A stretch of DNA of 64,000 nt. Source: Massilia sp. erpn. GTDB lineage: Bacteria > Pseudomonadota > Gammaproteobacteria > Burkholderiales > Burkholderiaceae_D. This document shows, piece by piece, positions 25,701 to 34,685 of this stretch. The notes beneath the pieces are model-generated. The model had not been told where the DNA came from, ran no database searches, and saw only the letters and a list, made by a program, of their open reading frames with translations. The position numbers were made by a program, and so were the translations under genes. The stretch's first letter is position 1. The number at the start of each line of letters is the position of its first letter. Location: the NCBI RefSeq assembly GCF_024400215.1, contig NZ_CP053748.1:5766001-5830000 (forward strand). The letters are read 5' to 3'.

Positions 25701-27077
25701 ATGCAAGCACGAATTAAGTACACTCCCCTGTTGGCGGCGCTCGTCATCGGCGCAGCGCCCGCGATCAGCCAGGCTGGCGACACCGCCGCCGCAACGAACC
25801 TGATCCCGCTGTCCTCGCCCGCCACGGCCAAATCCCCCGCTTCCGATCTCCCCACTTCCGCCAAGACTGCCGCCAAGCCGGCCGGGGAAGAGGCTTTCCG
25901 CGAAAAAGACGTCTGGGGCCGCATCCGCTCCGGCTACGCGATTCCGGACGTGGACAATTCCCTGGTGACGCGCCATGTCAACTGGTACAGCACCCGTCCC
26001 GACTATATCGACCGCACCACCCGCCGCGCCTCGCTCTATCTCTACCATGTGGTGAGCGAGCTGGAAAAGCGCGGCATGCCGACCGAACTGGCCCTGCTGC
26101 CCTTCATCGAATCCGCCTTCAACCCGCAAGCCCTGTCGACCGCGAACGCGGCCGGCATGTGGCAATTCGTGCCGGGCACCGGCCGCGACTTCAACCTGAA
26201 GCAGAATGCCTTCAAGGACGAGCGCCGCAGCGTGCTGGCGTCGACCGACGCCGCCCTGACCTATCTGCAGCGCCTGTACGATATGTTCGGCGACTGGCAG
26301 CTGGCCCTGGCCGCCTATAACTGGGGCGAAGGCTCGGTGCAGAAGGCGATCAAGCGCAACCAGGCCGCCGGCAAGCCCACCGATTTCGAGAGCCTGGCCG
26401 AGCTGATGCCGGCCGAGACGCGCAACTACGTGCCGAAGCTGCAAGCGGTCAAGAATATCGTCGCCAATCCGGCCCAGTATGGCCTGACCCTGCCGATGAT
26501 CCAGAACCAGCCTTATTTCACCGCCGTCGACAAGACCAGCGATATCGACCTGGCCCTGGCCGCCCAGCTGGCCGAACTGTCGATCGATGAATTCAAGGCG
26601 CTGAATCCGCAATTCAACCGCCCGGTGATCGTCGGCAGCGAGCAGACCCAGATCCTGCTGCCGAAGGAAAACGCGGAGAAGTTCCACCTGAACCTGGCGC
26701 AATGGGGCCGTGCCCTGTCGAGCTGGACCACGCACAAGATCACCAGCGCGCGCGAACGCATCGAAACCCTGGCCTCGCGCTTTGGCACCACGCCGGAAGT
26801 GATCCGCCAGGCCAACAATATCCCGCAGAAGACCCTGCTCAAGGCCGGCTCCACCATCCTGGTGCCGAAAACCTCGGCCAGCGCCAACGATATCGCGCCT
26901 GAAATCGCCGACAACGCCACCGTGGCGCTGGAAGCAGACCGCGGCGGCAATAAGCGCAGCAATTATCGCCAGGCCGGCGCCGCCAAATCGAACGGCAATG
27001 CCCCGGTCTCGCTGGTCAAGGCCCGCGTCTCGCGCGCCGAAGCTGGCAAAAAAGCCAACCACCGCCGCAGCAATTAA
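25701..27077 (+). CDS. mltD: Membrane-bound lytic murein transglycosylase D (MltD-like)
   Basis: A 458-residue exported protein with an N-terminal signal (MQARIKYTPLLAALVIGAAP). The family-1D transglycosylase domain contains the catalytic glutamate in LPFIESAFNPQALS, then AAGMWQFVPGTGRDF and ALAAYNWGEGSVQKAI. A C-terminal LysM unit (IETLASRFGTTPEVIRQANNI...ILVPK) binds peptidoglycan, and a weaker LysM-like stretch precedes it. It cleaves glycan strands to 1,6-anhydro ends. It lacks an obvious lipobox, so anchorage may differ from E. coli MltD. Confidence 0.92.
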   Translation: MQARIKYTPLLAALVIGAAPAISQAGDTAAATNLIPLSSPATAKSPASDLPTSAKTAAKPAGEEAFREKDVWGRIRSGYAIPDVDNSLVTRHVNWYSTRPDYIDRTTRRASLYLYHVVSELEKRGMPTELALLPFIESAFNPQALSTANAAGMWQFVPGTGRDFNLKQNAFKDERRSVLASTDAALTYLQRLYDMFGDWQLALAAYNWGEGSVQKAIKRNQAAGKPTDFESLAELMPAETRNYVPKLQAVKNIVANPAQYGLTLPMIQNQPYFTAVDKTSDIDLALAAQLAELSIDEFKALNPQFNRPVIVGSEQTQILLPKENAEKFHLNLAQWGRALSSWTTHKITSARERIETLASRFGTTPEVIRQANNIPQKTLLKAGSTILVPKTSASANDIAPEIADNATVALEADRGGNKRSNYRQAGAAKSNGNAPVSLVKARVSRAEAGKKANHRRSN

Positions 27078-27098
27078 TCCGCTGATACACCGGCACAC

Positions 27099-27128
27099 CG
27101 CGACTGCAGCTCATCTGTTGCAGTCGCG
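27099..27128 (+). terminator. Hairpin downstream of mltD
   Basis: CGCGACTGCA (27099-27108) and TGCAGTCGCG (27119-27128) form a perfect 10-bp stem with a 10-nt loop, 21 bp after the mltD stop. The sequence after it is C-rich rather than T-rich, so this is a weak intrinsic terminator or an mRNA 3'-end stabiliser. Confidence 0.55.
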
Positions 27129-27267
27129 CTCCTCTCCCCCTACAATTCCATTCTTGCGGCGCCGTTTTTCGGCCTGCCGATAAACGTAGTTCAAATAACA
27201 ATAAGCCATATGGATCGGGGCCGCGCCGCGCGCGCCGGTCATGGCAGCAGTTTTGTGTGGAGTGATC

Positions 27268-28059
27268 ATGGCTTTCTTGCAAGGCAAAAAAATTCTCATT
27301 ACGGGCGTTCTGTCCAACCGTTCCATCGCTTACGGCATTGCCCAAGCCTGCCACCGCGAAGGTGCGGAACTTGCCTTCACCTATGTCGGCGAACGCTTCA
27401 AGGAGCGCATCACCGAATTTGCCGCCGAATTCGGCAGCACGCTGGTCTTCGACTGCGACGTCAGCAGCGATGAGCAGATCTCCGCGCTGTTCACCGACCT
27501 GGGCCAGCAATGGGAGCATCTGGACGGCTTCGTGCACGCCATCGGTTTCGCCCCGCGCGAAGCGATCGCCGGCGAATTTCTCGATGGCCTGACGCGTGAA
27601 AACTTCCGCATCGCCCACGATATCTCGGCCTACAGCTTCCCGGCCATGGCCAAGGCCGCGCTGCCGCTGCTGCGCCCCGGCTCCTCGCTGCTCACCCTGT
27701 CGTACCTGGGTGCGATGCGCGCCATCCCCTTCTATAACACCATGGGCCTGGCCAAAGCCTCGCTGGAAGCCTCGGTGCGCTACCTGGCCGAGAACCTGGG
27801 CCAGCACGGCATCCGCTCCAACGGCATCTCGGCCGGCCCGATCAAGACCCTGGCCGCCAGCGGCATCAAGGACTTCAGCAAGCTGCTGGGCTTCGCCTCC
27901 AGCCACGCGCCGCTGCGCCGCAATGTCACCATCGAGGAAGTGGGCAATACGGCCGCCTTCCTGCTGTCCGACCTGTCCTCCGGCATCACCGGCGACATCA
28001 TCTATGTGGATGGCGGCTTCTCGCATGTGATGGGTCTGAACGCCAGCGATTACCAGTAA
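27268..28059 (+). CDS. fabI: Enoyl-[acyl-carrier-protein] reductase (NADH) FabI
   Basis: The start at 27268 ([13 protein letters not shown]) gives 263 residues, the usual FabI length. It is an atypical short-chain dehydrogenase: cofactor loop [13 protein letters not shown], catalytic region [28 protein letters not shown] with the Tyr-x6-Lys pair, and [13 protein letters not shown]. It performs the last reduction of each fatty-acid elongation cycle and is the target of triclosan-type inhibitors. Confidence 0.96.
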   Translation: MAFLQGKKILITGVLSNRSIAYGIAQACHREGAELAFTYVGERFKERITEFAAEFGSTLVFDCDVSSDEQISALFTDLGQQWEHLDGFVHAIGFAPREAIAGEFLDGLTRENFRIAHDISAYSFPAMAKAALPLLRPGSSLLTLSYLGAMRAIPFYNTMGLAKASLEASVRYLAENLGQHGIRSNGISAGPIKTLAASGIKDFSKLLGFASSHAPLRRNVTIEEVGNTAAFLLSDLSSGITGDIIYVDGGFSHVMGLNASDYQ

Positions 28060-28083
28060 GCGCTTGCCCTGCGCTGGCCGTCC

Positions 28084-28674
28084 ATGTCCGAGCTGCCTGA
28101 CGATGAGCTGATGCTGCACTACCGCGACGGCAATCTGGCGGCCTTTCAGGAGCTGTATCGCCGCCACAGCCGGGGCCTGTATCGCTTTATCGCCTGGCGT
28201 GCCGCGCGCCGCGAATGGGTGGACGAGGTGGCGCAGGACAGCTGGCTGGCCCTGCACCACGCGCGCAGCCGCTACCAGCCGCAAGGCAGCTTCCGTACCT
28301 GGCTGTATCAGATCGCCCGCAACCGCCTGAGCGATCTGCAGCGCCAGCAGCAGGACGTGCTGCTGGGCGATATGGCGCAGGAGGCCGACTTCATCGCCGA
28401 TATGCTGGTCGAAGCGGCGCCGCCCGCCACCCTGGCCGACGCCGCGCTCGATCAGCGCCAGCAGACCGGCGCGCTGTATGCGGCCATCCGCCAGCTTCCC
28501 GCCGAGCAGAAAGATGCGCTGGTGCTGCAGCATTTCAGTGGCCTGAGCATCGAGGAAATCGCGCAACTGTGCGAGGTCCCGGGCGAAACAGTGAAAAGCA
28601 GGCTACGCTATGCCATGCGCAAGCTGCGCGAACATTTCGCGCATGAAGCCAAGCCGCAAGAGGAAAAAGCATGA
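28084..28674 (+). CDS. ECF-type RNA polymerase sigma factor
   Basis: A 196-residue sigma-70-family protein with region 2 (FQELYRRHSRGLYRFIAWRAARREWVDEVAQDSWL, GSFRTWLYQIARNRLSD) and region 4 (LPAEQKDALVLQHFSGLSIEEIAQLCEVPGETVKSRLRYAMRKLR). It should direct polymerase to a small extracytoplasmic-stress regulon. Its stop codon overlaps the start of the next gene by 4 bp, which is typical of a sigma/anti-sigma pair. No strong ribosome site is visible before the ATG. Confidence 0.93.
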   Translation: MSELPDDELMLHYRDGNLAAFQELYRRHSRGLYRFIAWRAARREWVDEVAQDSWLALHHARSRYQPQGSFRTWLYQIARNRLSDLQRQQQDVLLGDMAQEADFIADMLVEAAPPATLADAALDQRQQTGALYAAIRQLPAEQKDALVLQHFSGLSIEEIAQLCEVPGETVKSRLRYAMRKLREHFAHEAKPQEEKA

Positions 28675-29579
28675 AGGCCGACAAGGACGACCTGGATCAG
28701 CAGGAACTGGAGCGCAAGCTGGCGGCCCTGCCGCAGCCCGCGCCTTCGGCCGCGCTGGATGCAGCCATCCTCGCGGCCGTGCAGGCCGATCTCGCCGCCG
28801 CGCCTGCGCCGGTGCATCCCGGCACGCCCGCCGCCAACGACGCGCCGGCAACGCCACTTCCCGCCCAGCCGCAGGCGCGCAAACGCCGGACGCGCTGGCA
28901 ACTGCCGCTGGGATTGGCGGCATCTTTCGTGCTGAGCTTGAGCGTGGTGCTGAAATTGCAGGAGCATGAAGCGCAAATCGCCGCGCCGCAGCCGGCGGCC
29001 GAACCTGCGCCAGCGCCAGCCATCGCAGACACGGAAATCACCATTCCTGCGGCACAGGATGCACCAGCGGACAAAGACTTGGAAAAACGAAGCGTCGCTC
29101 AAGCTGCAAAGCCCAGCCGCTCTGCCGCTGCCGCTGCCGCTGCCGCTCCAGCTCCAGCTCCAGCTCCGACTCCGGCTCCGGCCGCGCCGAATGATGCCGA
29201 ACACGCCGCGCCACCGGCGAACGCGAACGATGTTGCGGCGCGAGAGTTCCACCGCGCTCCGCAAGCCATGCCGGAATTGAAGCTTGCTCCGCCCGTAGCG
29301 CTGGCGCCACCTGCCCACCCGGCGCCATCGTTTGGCGCACCGCCTCCAGCTTCAGGCGGCGCAATGGAAGAACGCCGGGTGCAAATCACGGGATCCAGGG
29401 TCATGTCCCCTCAGCAGGATGCCGTATCGCCCGAAGCCTGGCTGGCGGCCATCGACGAAATGCTGAAAGCGGGGCTGCGGCGCGATGCGCTGGCGGAATG
29501 GCCACGCTTCCGCCAGGCTTATCCAAACTATCCAGTACCGCAGGAGCTGCTCGAGCGCCTGCAAGTACCGAAGGACTAA
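28671..29579 (+). CDS. Anti-sigma-like single-pass membrane protein
   Basis: A 302-residue protein coupled to the sigma gene. Residues 1-70 are a short cytoplasmic region without the HxxxCxxC zinc motif of ZAS anti-sigmas, 77-97 form one membrane segment (RWQLPLGLAASFVLSLSVVL), and 100-235 are an Ala/Pro-rich periplasmic linker. At 237-244 comes RRVQITGSRV, then a small helical domain (PEAWLAAIDEMLKAGLRRDALAEWPRFRQAYP). Anti-sigma function is inferred from position and topology only. Confidence 0.65.
   Translation: MKADKDDLDQQELERKLAALPQPAPSAALDAAILAAVQADLAAAPAPVHPGTPAANDAPATPLPAQPQARKRRTRWQLPLGLAASFVLSLSVVLKLQEHEAQIAAPQPAAEPAPAPAIADTEITIPAAQDAPADKDLEKRSVAQAAKPSRSAAAAAAAAPAPAPAPTPAPAAPNDAEHAAPPANANDVAAREFHRAPQAMPELKLAPPVALAPPAHPAPSFGAPPPASGGAMEERRVQITGSRVMSPQQDAVSPEAWLAAIDEMLKAGLRRDALAEWPRFRQAYPNYPVPQELLERLQVPKD
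29121..29180 (+). repeat. Hexanucleotide tandem repeat inside the anti-sigma-like gene
   Basis: About ten in-frame hexamers of related sequence run in blocks (GCTGCC, then GCTCCA, then GCTCCG or ACTCCG), encoding an Ala run followed by Ala-Pro repeats. Repeat number could change without frameshift, altering the length of the periplasmic linker. Confidence 0.8.
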
Positions 29580-29582
29580 GGC

Positions 29583-32510
29583 TTACTTCTTCGGCCTCAC
29601 TTCAAATTCGCCGACCAGCACCGTGCTGCCCTGCCCCGCCAGGCGCAGCGTTACCATCTGATCCTTGGCTGCCGCCGTGCCAAAGCCGGTGCTGAACTTC
29701 AGCTGCAAGGTGGTGGCGCCGGCAACAATCTGCTGGCGGTGTCCATAGAAATTGGCCTCCACCCGGTAGACGCCAGGCTTCGCATGGCGCAGCGAGAACT
29801 CTTCCGGCCCATATCCGCCCGTCATATCGGGCGACATCGTCCCGCCCTGGTACGTCAGGCGGTGGCCATAGAAGGAGCGCTCGCCGTTCGGATCGGTCAC
29901 CCACAAGTCCATATCGCTATTGTCCGCATCCCAGGTCAGCACCACGCGCAGATCCAGCGGCAGGTTTCTCAGCAGGCGCGAATCGATCTGGCTCACGTCC
30001 ACCTTGACGCCCTTGGCCTGCGCTTTCGCCAGCGTCTCATTCATCTCGGCCAGCGCGATCAGTTCGATCTCGGGGAAGCGCCCATCCCAGGGCCGCAGCA
30101 CGACCTCGTACAGCTGGTCCACGGCGCGCTGCCAGCGCCCGCAATCGGCCAGCGCCAGGCCCAGGTCGCGGAAGGATTGCGGCTCCTCCTCGCCCAGCAG
30201 CTGCACCTGCTCGAATACCGGCACCGCCAGCTCGGGCGCGCCGGCCTGCATCAGGCGGTAGCCCAGCACGCGCAGCACCTGGCGGTTTTCCAGCTCCATC
30301 TCGGCCAGGTTCGACAGCACGCGCAAAGCCAGCTCGCGCTGCCCCTTATCGAACAGGATGCCGGCGGCGTCGAGGAAAAAGGCGCTGCTATTCAGATACG
30401 AGGGACGTTCGTCCAGATACACGGCATACATCCTGTCCGGCGCGGCAGCCTTCATGCGCTGGATATAGGGCGCGTCAGCCTGCCATTTCTTCAGCGTGAT
30501 GGACGCACCGCCGTTTTGCCCAGCCGCCAACTCGGCATCGCCGGATGAGATGCTCGAACCGGTCACCGTCACCATGCGGGTCTCGGCGCGCCCAAAGTTC
30601 GACACCGCGCCGCCAGGCGCAAGATAAGATGGGGGCGGCGCAGCGGCCAACGCCGGTGCCGGTGCCGGCAGCGGCATCGCTTGCGGCGATTCGCCGCGCT
30701 GGTATACGCCGTCCTGCAGAACGACGGGCGGCCTCGGTTTCACGGGCAGAGGCATATCCTTGGGATAGCCTTTCTCCCACCACGCGACCTTACGTTCAAA
30801 AGCGCGCACCACGCTATCCAGCTGCTTCTGGCGCTTTTGCGCAAGCTGCTGGCCGCGCACCATTTTCAGCTTGTCGTACGCGGCGCGCATGAACTCCGGC
30901 GGCAGCACCTCATGACGCACATAGTCTTCCAGCCTTTCCAGCACAAGCAGCGAAGTCTCGCGGGTGGGAATGCCGAATTCCGCGCCCAGGCGGCGGATGG
31001 CGCCGCGCCGCAGCTCATGCTCGCCATCCAGCTCCTGCAGCTTGCGGCTGGCCCACCACCACGCGGCCAGGCTGCCGGACGGCGTAGCCGCGTCGATGTC
31101 GAAAGCGATGGCGCGCGGCTTGCCTTGCTCCAGCACCGTCAGTTCGATGCGGGCCGTAGCAGCCGACAGCTTGCCCGCAACACGCAACAGGCCATCGCGC
31201 GCGCCAGCCACATCGGCCAGCAGCTCGCCGGCGCCGGCAGCGTTCACGGCGCGCAGTTGCGGGCCGTCGCTCAACAGAGCCTCCACCGCCGCTTCGGGAC
31301 GCTGCGGATCGATGGCGATCAGCTGGCCGCCACTGCGTTCCGCCAGCGAGGCCAGGCGCGCCGTGTCCGCGCCCAGCTGCGGCGCCAGCGCATACAAACG
31401 CTGGTTTGCCGCCAGCGCCGGGAAGCGCTGGCTACCGTAATTGCTCAAGCCATCGCTGAACAACAGATATTCGCCCACGTCGGCCTGCGGCTTCCAGTCG
31501 CCCAGCGCACTGGCACCATCATAGACGGTGGCGGCCAGCGCCTTGCGCAGCGACTCCCAATTGCCATCGGCGATGCGGAAGACTTGCTGCGCCTCGGCGC
31601 GGTCGCGCAGGCGGATCAGGCGCACTTCGGCGCGGCCCAGCGCCTTGAAGTACTGGTCCAATGCCTGCAACTGCGCTGCATGCGGATGGCTGGCGGCGGA
31701 ACCGGAGCTGTCCCACAGCAGCCCCACCACCTTCGGCAGCGCACGCGCCACGCGCGGCGTGCCGACCGGCAGTTCGGCCATGAAGTAGCGCGCACCGCCA
31801 AACTCCTGCACATACACACGCTGCGCCAGGTCGGCGTCCAGCAGCAGCTTTACCGCGCCATCCGTCGCCCTCAGGGGACGCGCCAAGCGCGCCCGATAGC
31901 CGCCGGCGTGACGCTCGAAATTCAGCAGGCCGGAGGCGCCAAGCAGCACCGGTTCGTCCTGCACCCCGCTAAAATCCAGCTCCAGCCGCGTATCCTGCGG
32001 CAGCGCGCCGTAAGACAGCGGTAACAGCCAAGCCAGGCGGCCCTGCTCGCGCTTCAGCGTTTCGACATAGCGCAGCTCCACTGTGCGGCTGCCGCCGGCC
32101 GGAATCGGATACACGCGCAAGCGGAACTGATTGCCCGCGGTCTGCTCCAGCAGGCCGGGGTCGATGCCGCGCCGCTCCTCGGCCTCCAGAATCTCGCGGC
32201 CGCGCTTTTTCTCGACCGGCACGGCGGGCCGCAGCGCGCCATCGATATCGAGGGAGAAACCGGTCAGTTGCTGCCCCTCGGCCAGCGGAAATTCCAGCGT
32301 TCCCTCCAGCTGGCGCAGGTTCGGGTTGAAGAACACCATGCGCACCGTGGTTTCCGCCATGCTGCCGCTCACAGCGCCGCGTATCGCCAGGCTTTGCAGA
32401 CGCACCGGCTCACTCGCCTCCGGCACCCGCATCAATGGCCAGCGCGCGATCTGCGCCTGGGCCTGGACCGCGAGCAGGAGCAGCAAAAATGTAAATAATC
32501 GCATCAACAT
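29583..32510 (-). CDS. Exported VIT/von Willebrand A/DUF2135 protein
   Basis: A 975-residue exported protein. Signal peptide residues 1-20; VIT domain about 25-155; vWA-like domain from 258 with MIDAS DSSGS (267-271); a helical region to about 590; a Pro-rich hinge 605-640; MVTVTGSSIS at 646-655; TPR-like helices about 690-850; C-terminal DUF2135 domain (DLRVVLTWDADNSDMDLWV) about 858-970. Domain makeup fits a periplasmic or surface adhesion/scaffold protein. It converges with the sigma/anti-sigma pair, 3 bp between stops. Confidence 0.88.
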   Translation of the reverse strand: MLMRLFTFLLLLLAVQAQAQIARWPLMRVPEASEPVRLQSLAIRGAVSGSMAETTVRMVFFNPNLRQLEGTLEFPLAEGQQLTGFSLDIDGALRPAVPVEKKRGREILEAEERRGIDPGLLEQTAGNQFRLRVYPIPAGGSRTVELRYVETLKREQGRLAWLLPLSYGALPQDTRLELDFSGVQDEPVLLGASGLLNFERHAGGYRARLARPLRATDGAVKLLLDADLAQRVYVQEFGGARYFMAELPVGTPRVARALPKVVGLLWDSSGSAASHPHAAQLQALDQYFKALGRAEVRLIRLRDRAEAQQVFRIADGNWESLRKALAATVYDGASALGDWKPQADVGEYLLFSDGLSNYGSQRFPALAANQRLYALAPQLGADTARLASLAERSGGQLIAIDPQRPEAAVEALLSDGPQLRAVNAAGAGELLADVAGARDGLLRVAGKLSAATARIELTVLEQGKPRAIAFDIDAATPSGSLAAWWWASRKLQELDGEHELRRGAIRRLGAEFGIPTRETSLLVLERLEDYVRHEVLPPEFMRAAYDKLKMVRGQQLAQKRQKQLDSVVRAFERKVAWWEKGYPKDMPLPVKPRPPVVLQDGVYQRGESPQAMPLPAPAPALAAAPPPSYLAPGGAVSNFGRAETRMVTVTGSSISSGDAELAAGQNGGASITLKKWQADAPYIQRMKAAAPDRMYAVYLDERPSYLNSSAFFLDAAGILFDKGQRELALRVLSNLAEMELENRQVLRVLGYRLMQAGAPELAVPVFEQVQLLGEEEPQSFRDLGLALADCGRWQRAVDQLYEVVLRPWDGRFPEIELIALAEMNETLAKAQAKGVKVDVSQIDSRLLRNLPLDLRVVLTWDADNSDMDLWVTDPNGERSFYGHRLTYQGGTMSPDMTGGYGPEEFSLRHAKPGVYRVEANFYGHRQQIVAGATTLQLKFSTGFGTAAAKDQMVTLRLAGQGSTVLVGEFEVRPKK

Positions 32511-32971
32511 GATTTAACCCTTATGGTTGCTTATTCGACTCACGGTATTAAACGGAGCACAAGACAAAACGGGGTTAAATCCACAAAATTATTATTTTGC
32601 AAGGCATGGATGCGTGCGGCAGGCTTGCAGCCGGATACCATTAGTTAATGTCAACTTTATGCTTCATTGCAGCGGTGCCAACAAAAACCCGTGCAAAATG
32701 CTCGGAAATACGATATAGTTACGCCTTGTGCGCTGCAACACCCCGCAGCTGCAAAGAATTACACAACTAGCAGCTTCGCGAACCTCTGTCGGCATCCCAT
32801 CTGGTTGCCGCTTAAAGCCCTCCGCCTTATGTGTCGAAACCTGACACAGTCCCGGCGCAAAGCTTTTGTGCCGAAATTTCTAAAGTATTAGAGTCGTTTC
32901 GTTATTGGTTAGCGTTGCTATTCTGCGTTCTGCTTTTCCGCACGAGCGCCTGATTTTTACGAAAGATAAGA
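32511..32971 (+). promoter_or_regulatory. Long intergenic region and presumed 5' leader of rhlE
   Basis: These 461 bp hold no credible gene. A possible -10 (TATAGT, 32714-32719) would give a leader of about 245 nt. Within it are an inverted repeat TGTGTC/GACACA (32830-32848) and a 9-bp stem CGGCGCAAA/TTTGTGCCG with a 3-nt loop and one G-T pair (32853-32873). Base composition is more AT-rich than the flanking genes. The structures may act in cold-induced or autogenous control of the helicase gene. Confidence 0.45.
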
Positions 32972-34447
32972 ATGACGTTTGAAACCCTTGGTCTGAATCC
33001 CTCCATCCTGAAAGCCCTGACCGACGCCGGCTACACCAAGCCGACGCCGGTACAGGAGCAGGCCGTGCCTGCCGCGATTCAAGGGAAAGACCTGTTGGTG
33101 TCTTCGCAGACCGGTTCCGGCAAGACGGCAGCCTTCATGCTGCCATCGCTGCACCGTCTGGCCGACGCCGAACCTGCGGCAGGTGGCCGCACTCACAATC
33201 AAGAACTGCAAGCTGCGCGCGCGCGCGGCGAGCGCCCACGTTTCCGTCCTGCCCAGCCGAAGATGCTGGTGCTGACCCCGACCCGCGAACTGGCGCTGCA
33301 AGTCACCACGAACACCGATAAATACAGCGTCAACCTGCGCCGCATCAAGGCTGTTTCCATCCTGGGCGGCATGCCTTACCCGAAACAGATGCAACTGCTG
33401 TCGCGCAATCCAGAGATTCTGGTGGCGACCCCCGGCCGCCTGATCGACCATATGGAATCGGGCAAGATCGACTTCTCCCAACTGGAAATCCTGGTGCTGG
33501 ACGAAGCCGACCGCATGCTGGACATGGGCTTCATCGACGACATCGAAAAAATCGTCGAAGCCACTCCAGCCACCCGCCAGACCATGCTGTTCTCGGCCAC
33601 GCTGGACGGCGTGGTAGGCAATATGGCACGCCGCATCACCAAGGACCCGCTGGTCATCCAGATCACCAGCACCAGCAACCGCCACGAAAACATCTCGCAG
33701 CGCGTGCACTTCGTGGACGACCTGTCGCACAAGAACCGCCTGCTGGACCATCTGCTGCGTGACGAATCGCTGGACCAGGCCGTGGTCTTCACCGCCACCA
33801 AGCGCGACGCCGACACCATCGCCGACCGCCTGAACATCGCCGGCTTCTCCGCCGCCGCCCTGCATGGCGACATGCACCAAGGCGCGCGTAACCGCACGCT
33901 GGACGGCCTGCGCCGCGGCAACGTGAAAGTGCTGGTCGCCACCGACGTCGCCGCACGCGGCATCGACGTGCCGAACATCACCCACGTGTTCAACTACGAC
34001 CTGCCGAAGTTCCCGGAAGACTACGTGCACCGCATCGGCCGTACCGGCCGCGCTGGCCGCAACGGTCTCGCCATCTCCCTGGTGAACCACTCCGAAGGCA
34101 TGCACGTCAAGCGCATCGAACGCTTCACCAAGCAGACCATCCCGGTCAACGTGGTGGAAGGCTACGAGCCGAAGAAATCCGCTCCGCCGCGCGCCCCGCG
34201 TCCGGGCTGGAAACCAGGCGACAACCGCAAGCCAGGTCAGCGCAGCTTCAGCAAGCCAGGCACTGCCGGTCCACGCAAGGAAGGCCACTACCGCAGCAGC
34301 GAAAGCACCCCATTCCGCAGCGAAGGCAGCGGTTTCCGTAGCGAAGGCGGCCAACGCGAAGGCGGCTTCCGCCGCGAAGGCAGCGGTGGCTACAAGGGCA
34401 GCAACCCACGTCCCGACAGCCAGCGCCGCAGCTGGGGCGACCGCTAA
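32972..34447 (+). CDS. rhlE: DEAD-box RNA helicase RhlE
   Basis: A 491-residue helicase. Q motif (KPTPVQEQAVPAAIQ), Walker A SSQTGSGKT, PTRELALQ, TPGRLID, DEAD box LVLDEADRMLDMGF, SAT motif MLFSATL, and the C-terminal RecA lobe ending in HRIGRTGRAGR are all present. Residues about 395-491 are a basic, Gly/Arg/Ser-rich tail with short repeats (FRSEGSG, FRSEGGQ, FRREGSG) that should bind RNA. RhlE-type helicases act in ribosome assembly and mRNA decay. Confidence 0.94.
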   Translation: MTFETLGLNPSILKALTDAGYTKPTPVQEQAVPAAIQGKDLLVSSQTGSGKTAAFMLPSLHRLADAEPAAGGRTHNQELQAARARGERPRFRPAQPKMLVLTPTRELALQVTTNTDKYSVNLRRIKAVSILGGMPYPKQMQLLSRNPEILVATPGRLIDHMESGKIDFSQLEILVLDEADRMLDMGFIDDIEKIVEATPATRQTMLFSATLDGVVGNMARRITKDPLVIQITSTSNRHENISQRVHFVDDLSHKNRLLDHLLRDESLDQAVVFTATKRDADTIADRLNIAGFSAAALHGDMHQGARNRTLDGLRRGNVKVLVATDVAARGIDVPNITHVFNYDLPKFPEDYVHRIGRTGRAGRNGLAISLVNHSEGMHVKRIERFTKQTIPVNVVEGYEPKKSAPPRAPRPGWKPGDNRKPGQRSFSKPGTAGPRKEGHYRSSESTPFRSEGSGFRSEGGQREGGFRREGSGGYKGSNPRPDSQRRSWGDR

Positions 34448-34467
34448 TCCCCCGATAGCCTGACCCG

Positions 34468-34497
34468 AAGGCCGCCGCCCAGGCGGCCTTTTTATTT
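34468..34497 (+). terminator. Intrinsic terminator of rhlE
   Basis: AAGGCCGCC (34468-34476) and GGCGGCCTT (34482-34490) form a 9-bp stem with a 5-nt loop, followed by TTTATTT. It begins 20 bp after the rhlE stop codon. Confidence 0.9.
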
Positions 34498-34623
34498 GAT
34501 CCACATCAAACAATGTCCCACCCTGGTGTCAGGCACCAGAGCTGGACATTCCTTGTGCTAGATCAAAGAATGTCCGACCGTGGTGCCTGACACCAGGGTC
34601 GGACATTTTTTGTTTTAGGTCAA
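34496..34623. repeat. REP-like palindrome pair with TTGAT-N4-ATCAA spacers (copies 4 and 5)
   Basis: Palindromes at 34512-34550 and 34569-34607 each have AATGTCC/GGACATT arms around a TGGTGYC core and lie 57 bp apart. They are bounded by TTGATccacATCAA (34496-34509), TTGTGctagATCAA (34553-34566) and TTGTTttagGTCAA (34610-34623). The first of these is a perfect match to the FNR/Anr consensus. The same 57-bp period recurs at 60.5 kb. Confidence 0.85.
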
Positions 34624-34649
34624 AGGTGCGCTTTCTTGTTTTTTGATAT

Positions 34650-34669
34650 ATACTTGCTTTATCAAGTAT
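34650..34669. promoter_or_regulatory. Candidate MarR operator
   Basis: ATACTTG (34650-34656) and CAAGTAT (34663-34669) form a perfect 7-bp dyad with a 6-nt centre, the usual size of MarR-family sites, 17 bp before the marR ATG. Binding here would block expression of marR and the transporter gene. Confidence 0.65.
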
Positions 34670-34685
34670 TTTTCAAGGAATTGTC

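Noticed and set aside
34496-34509. FNR box acting on the marR operon
   Set aside because: The site matches the consensus but is about 175 bp upstream of marR and belongs to a dispersed repeat, so direct control of marR is not claimed.
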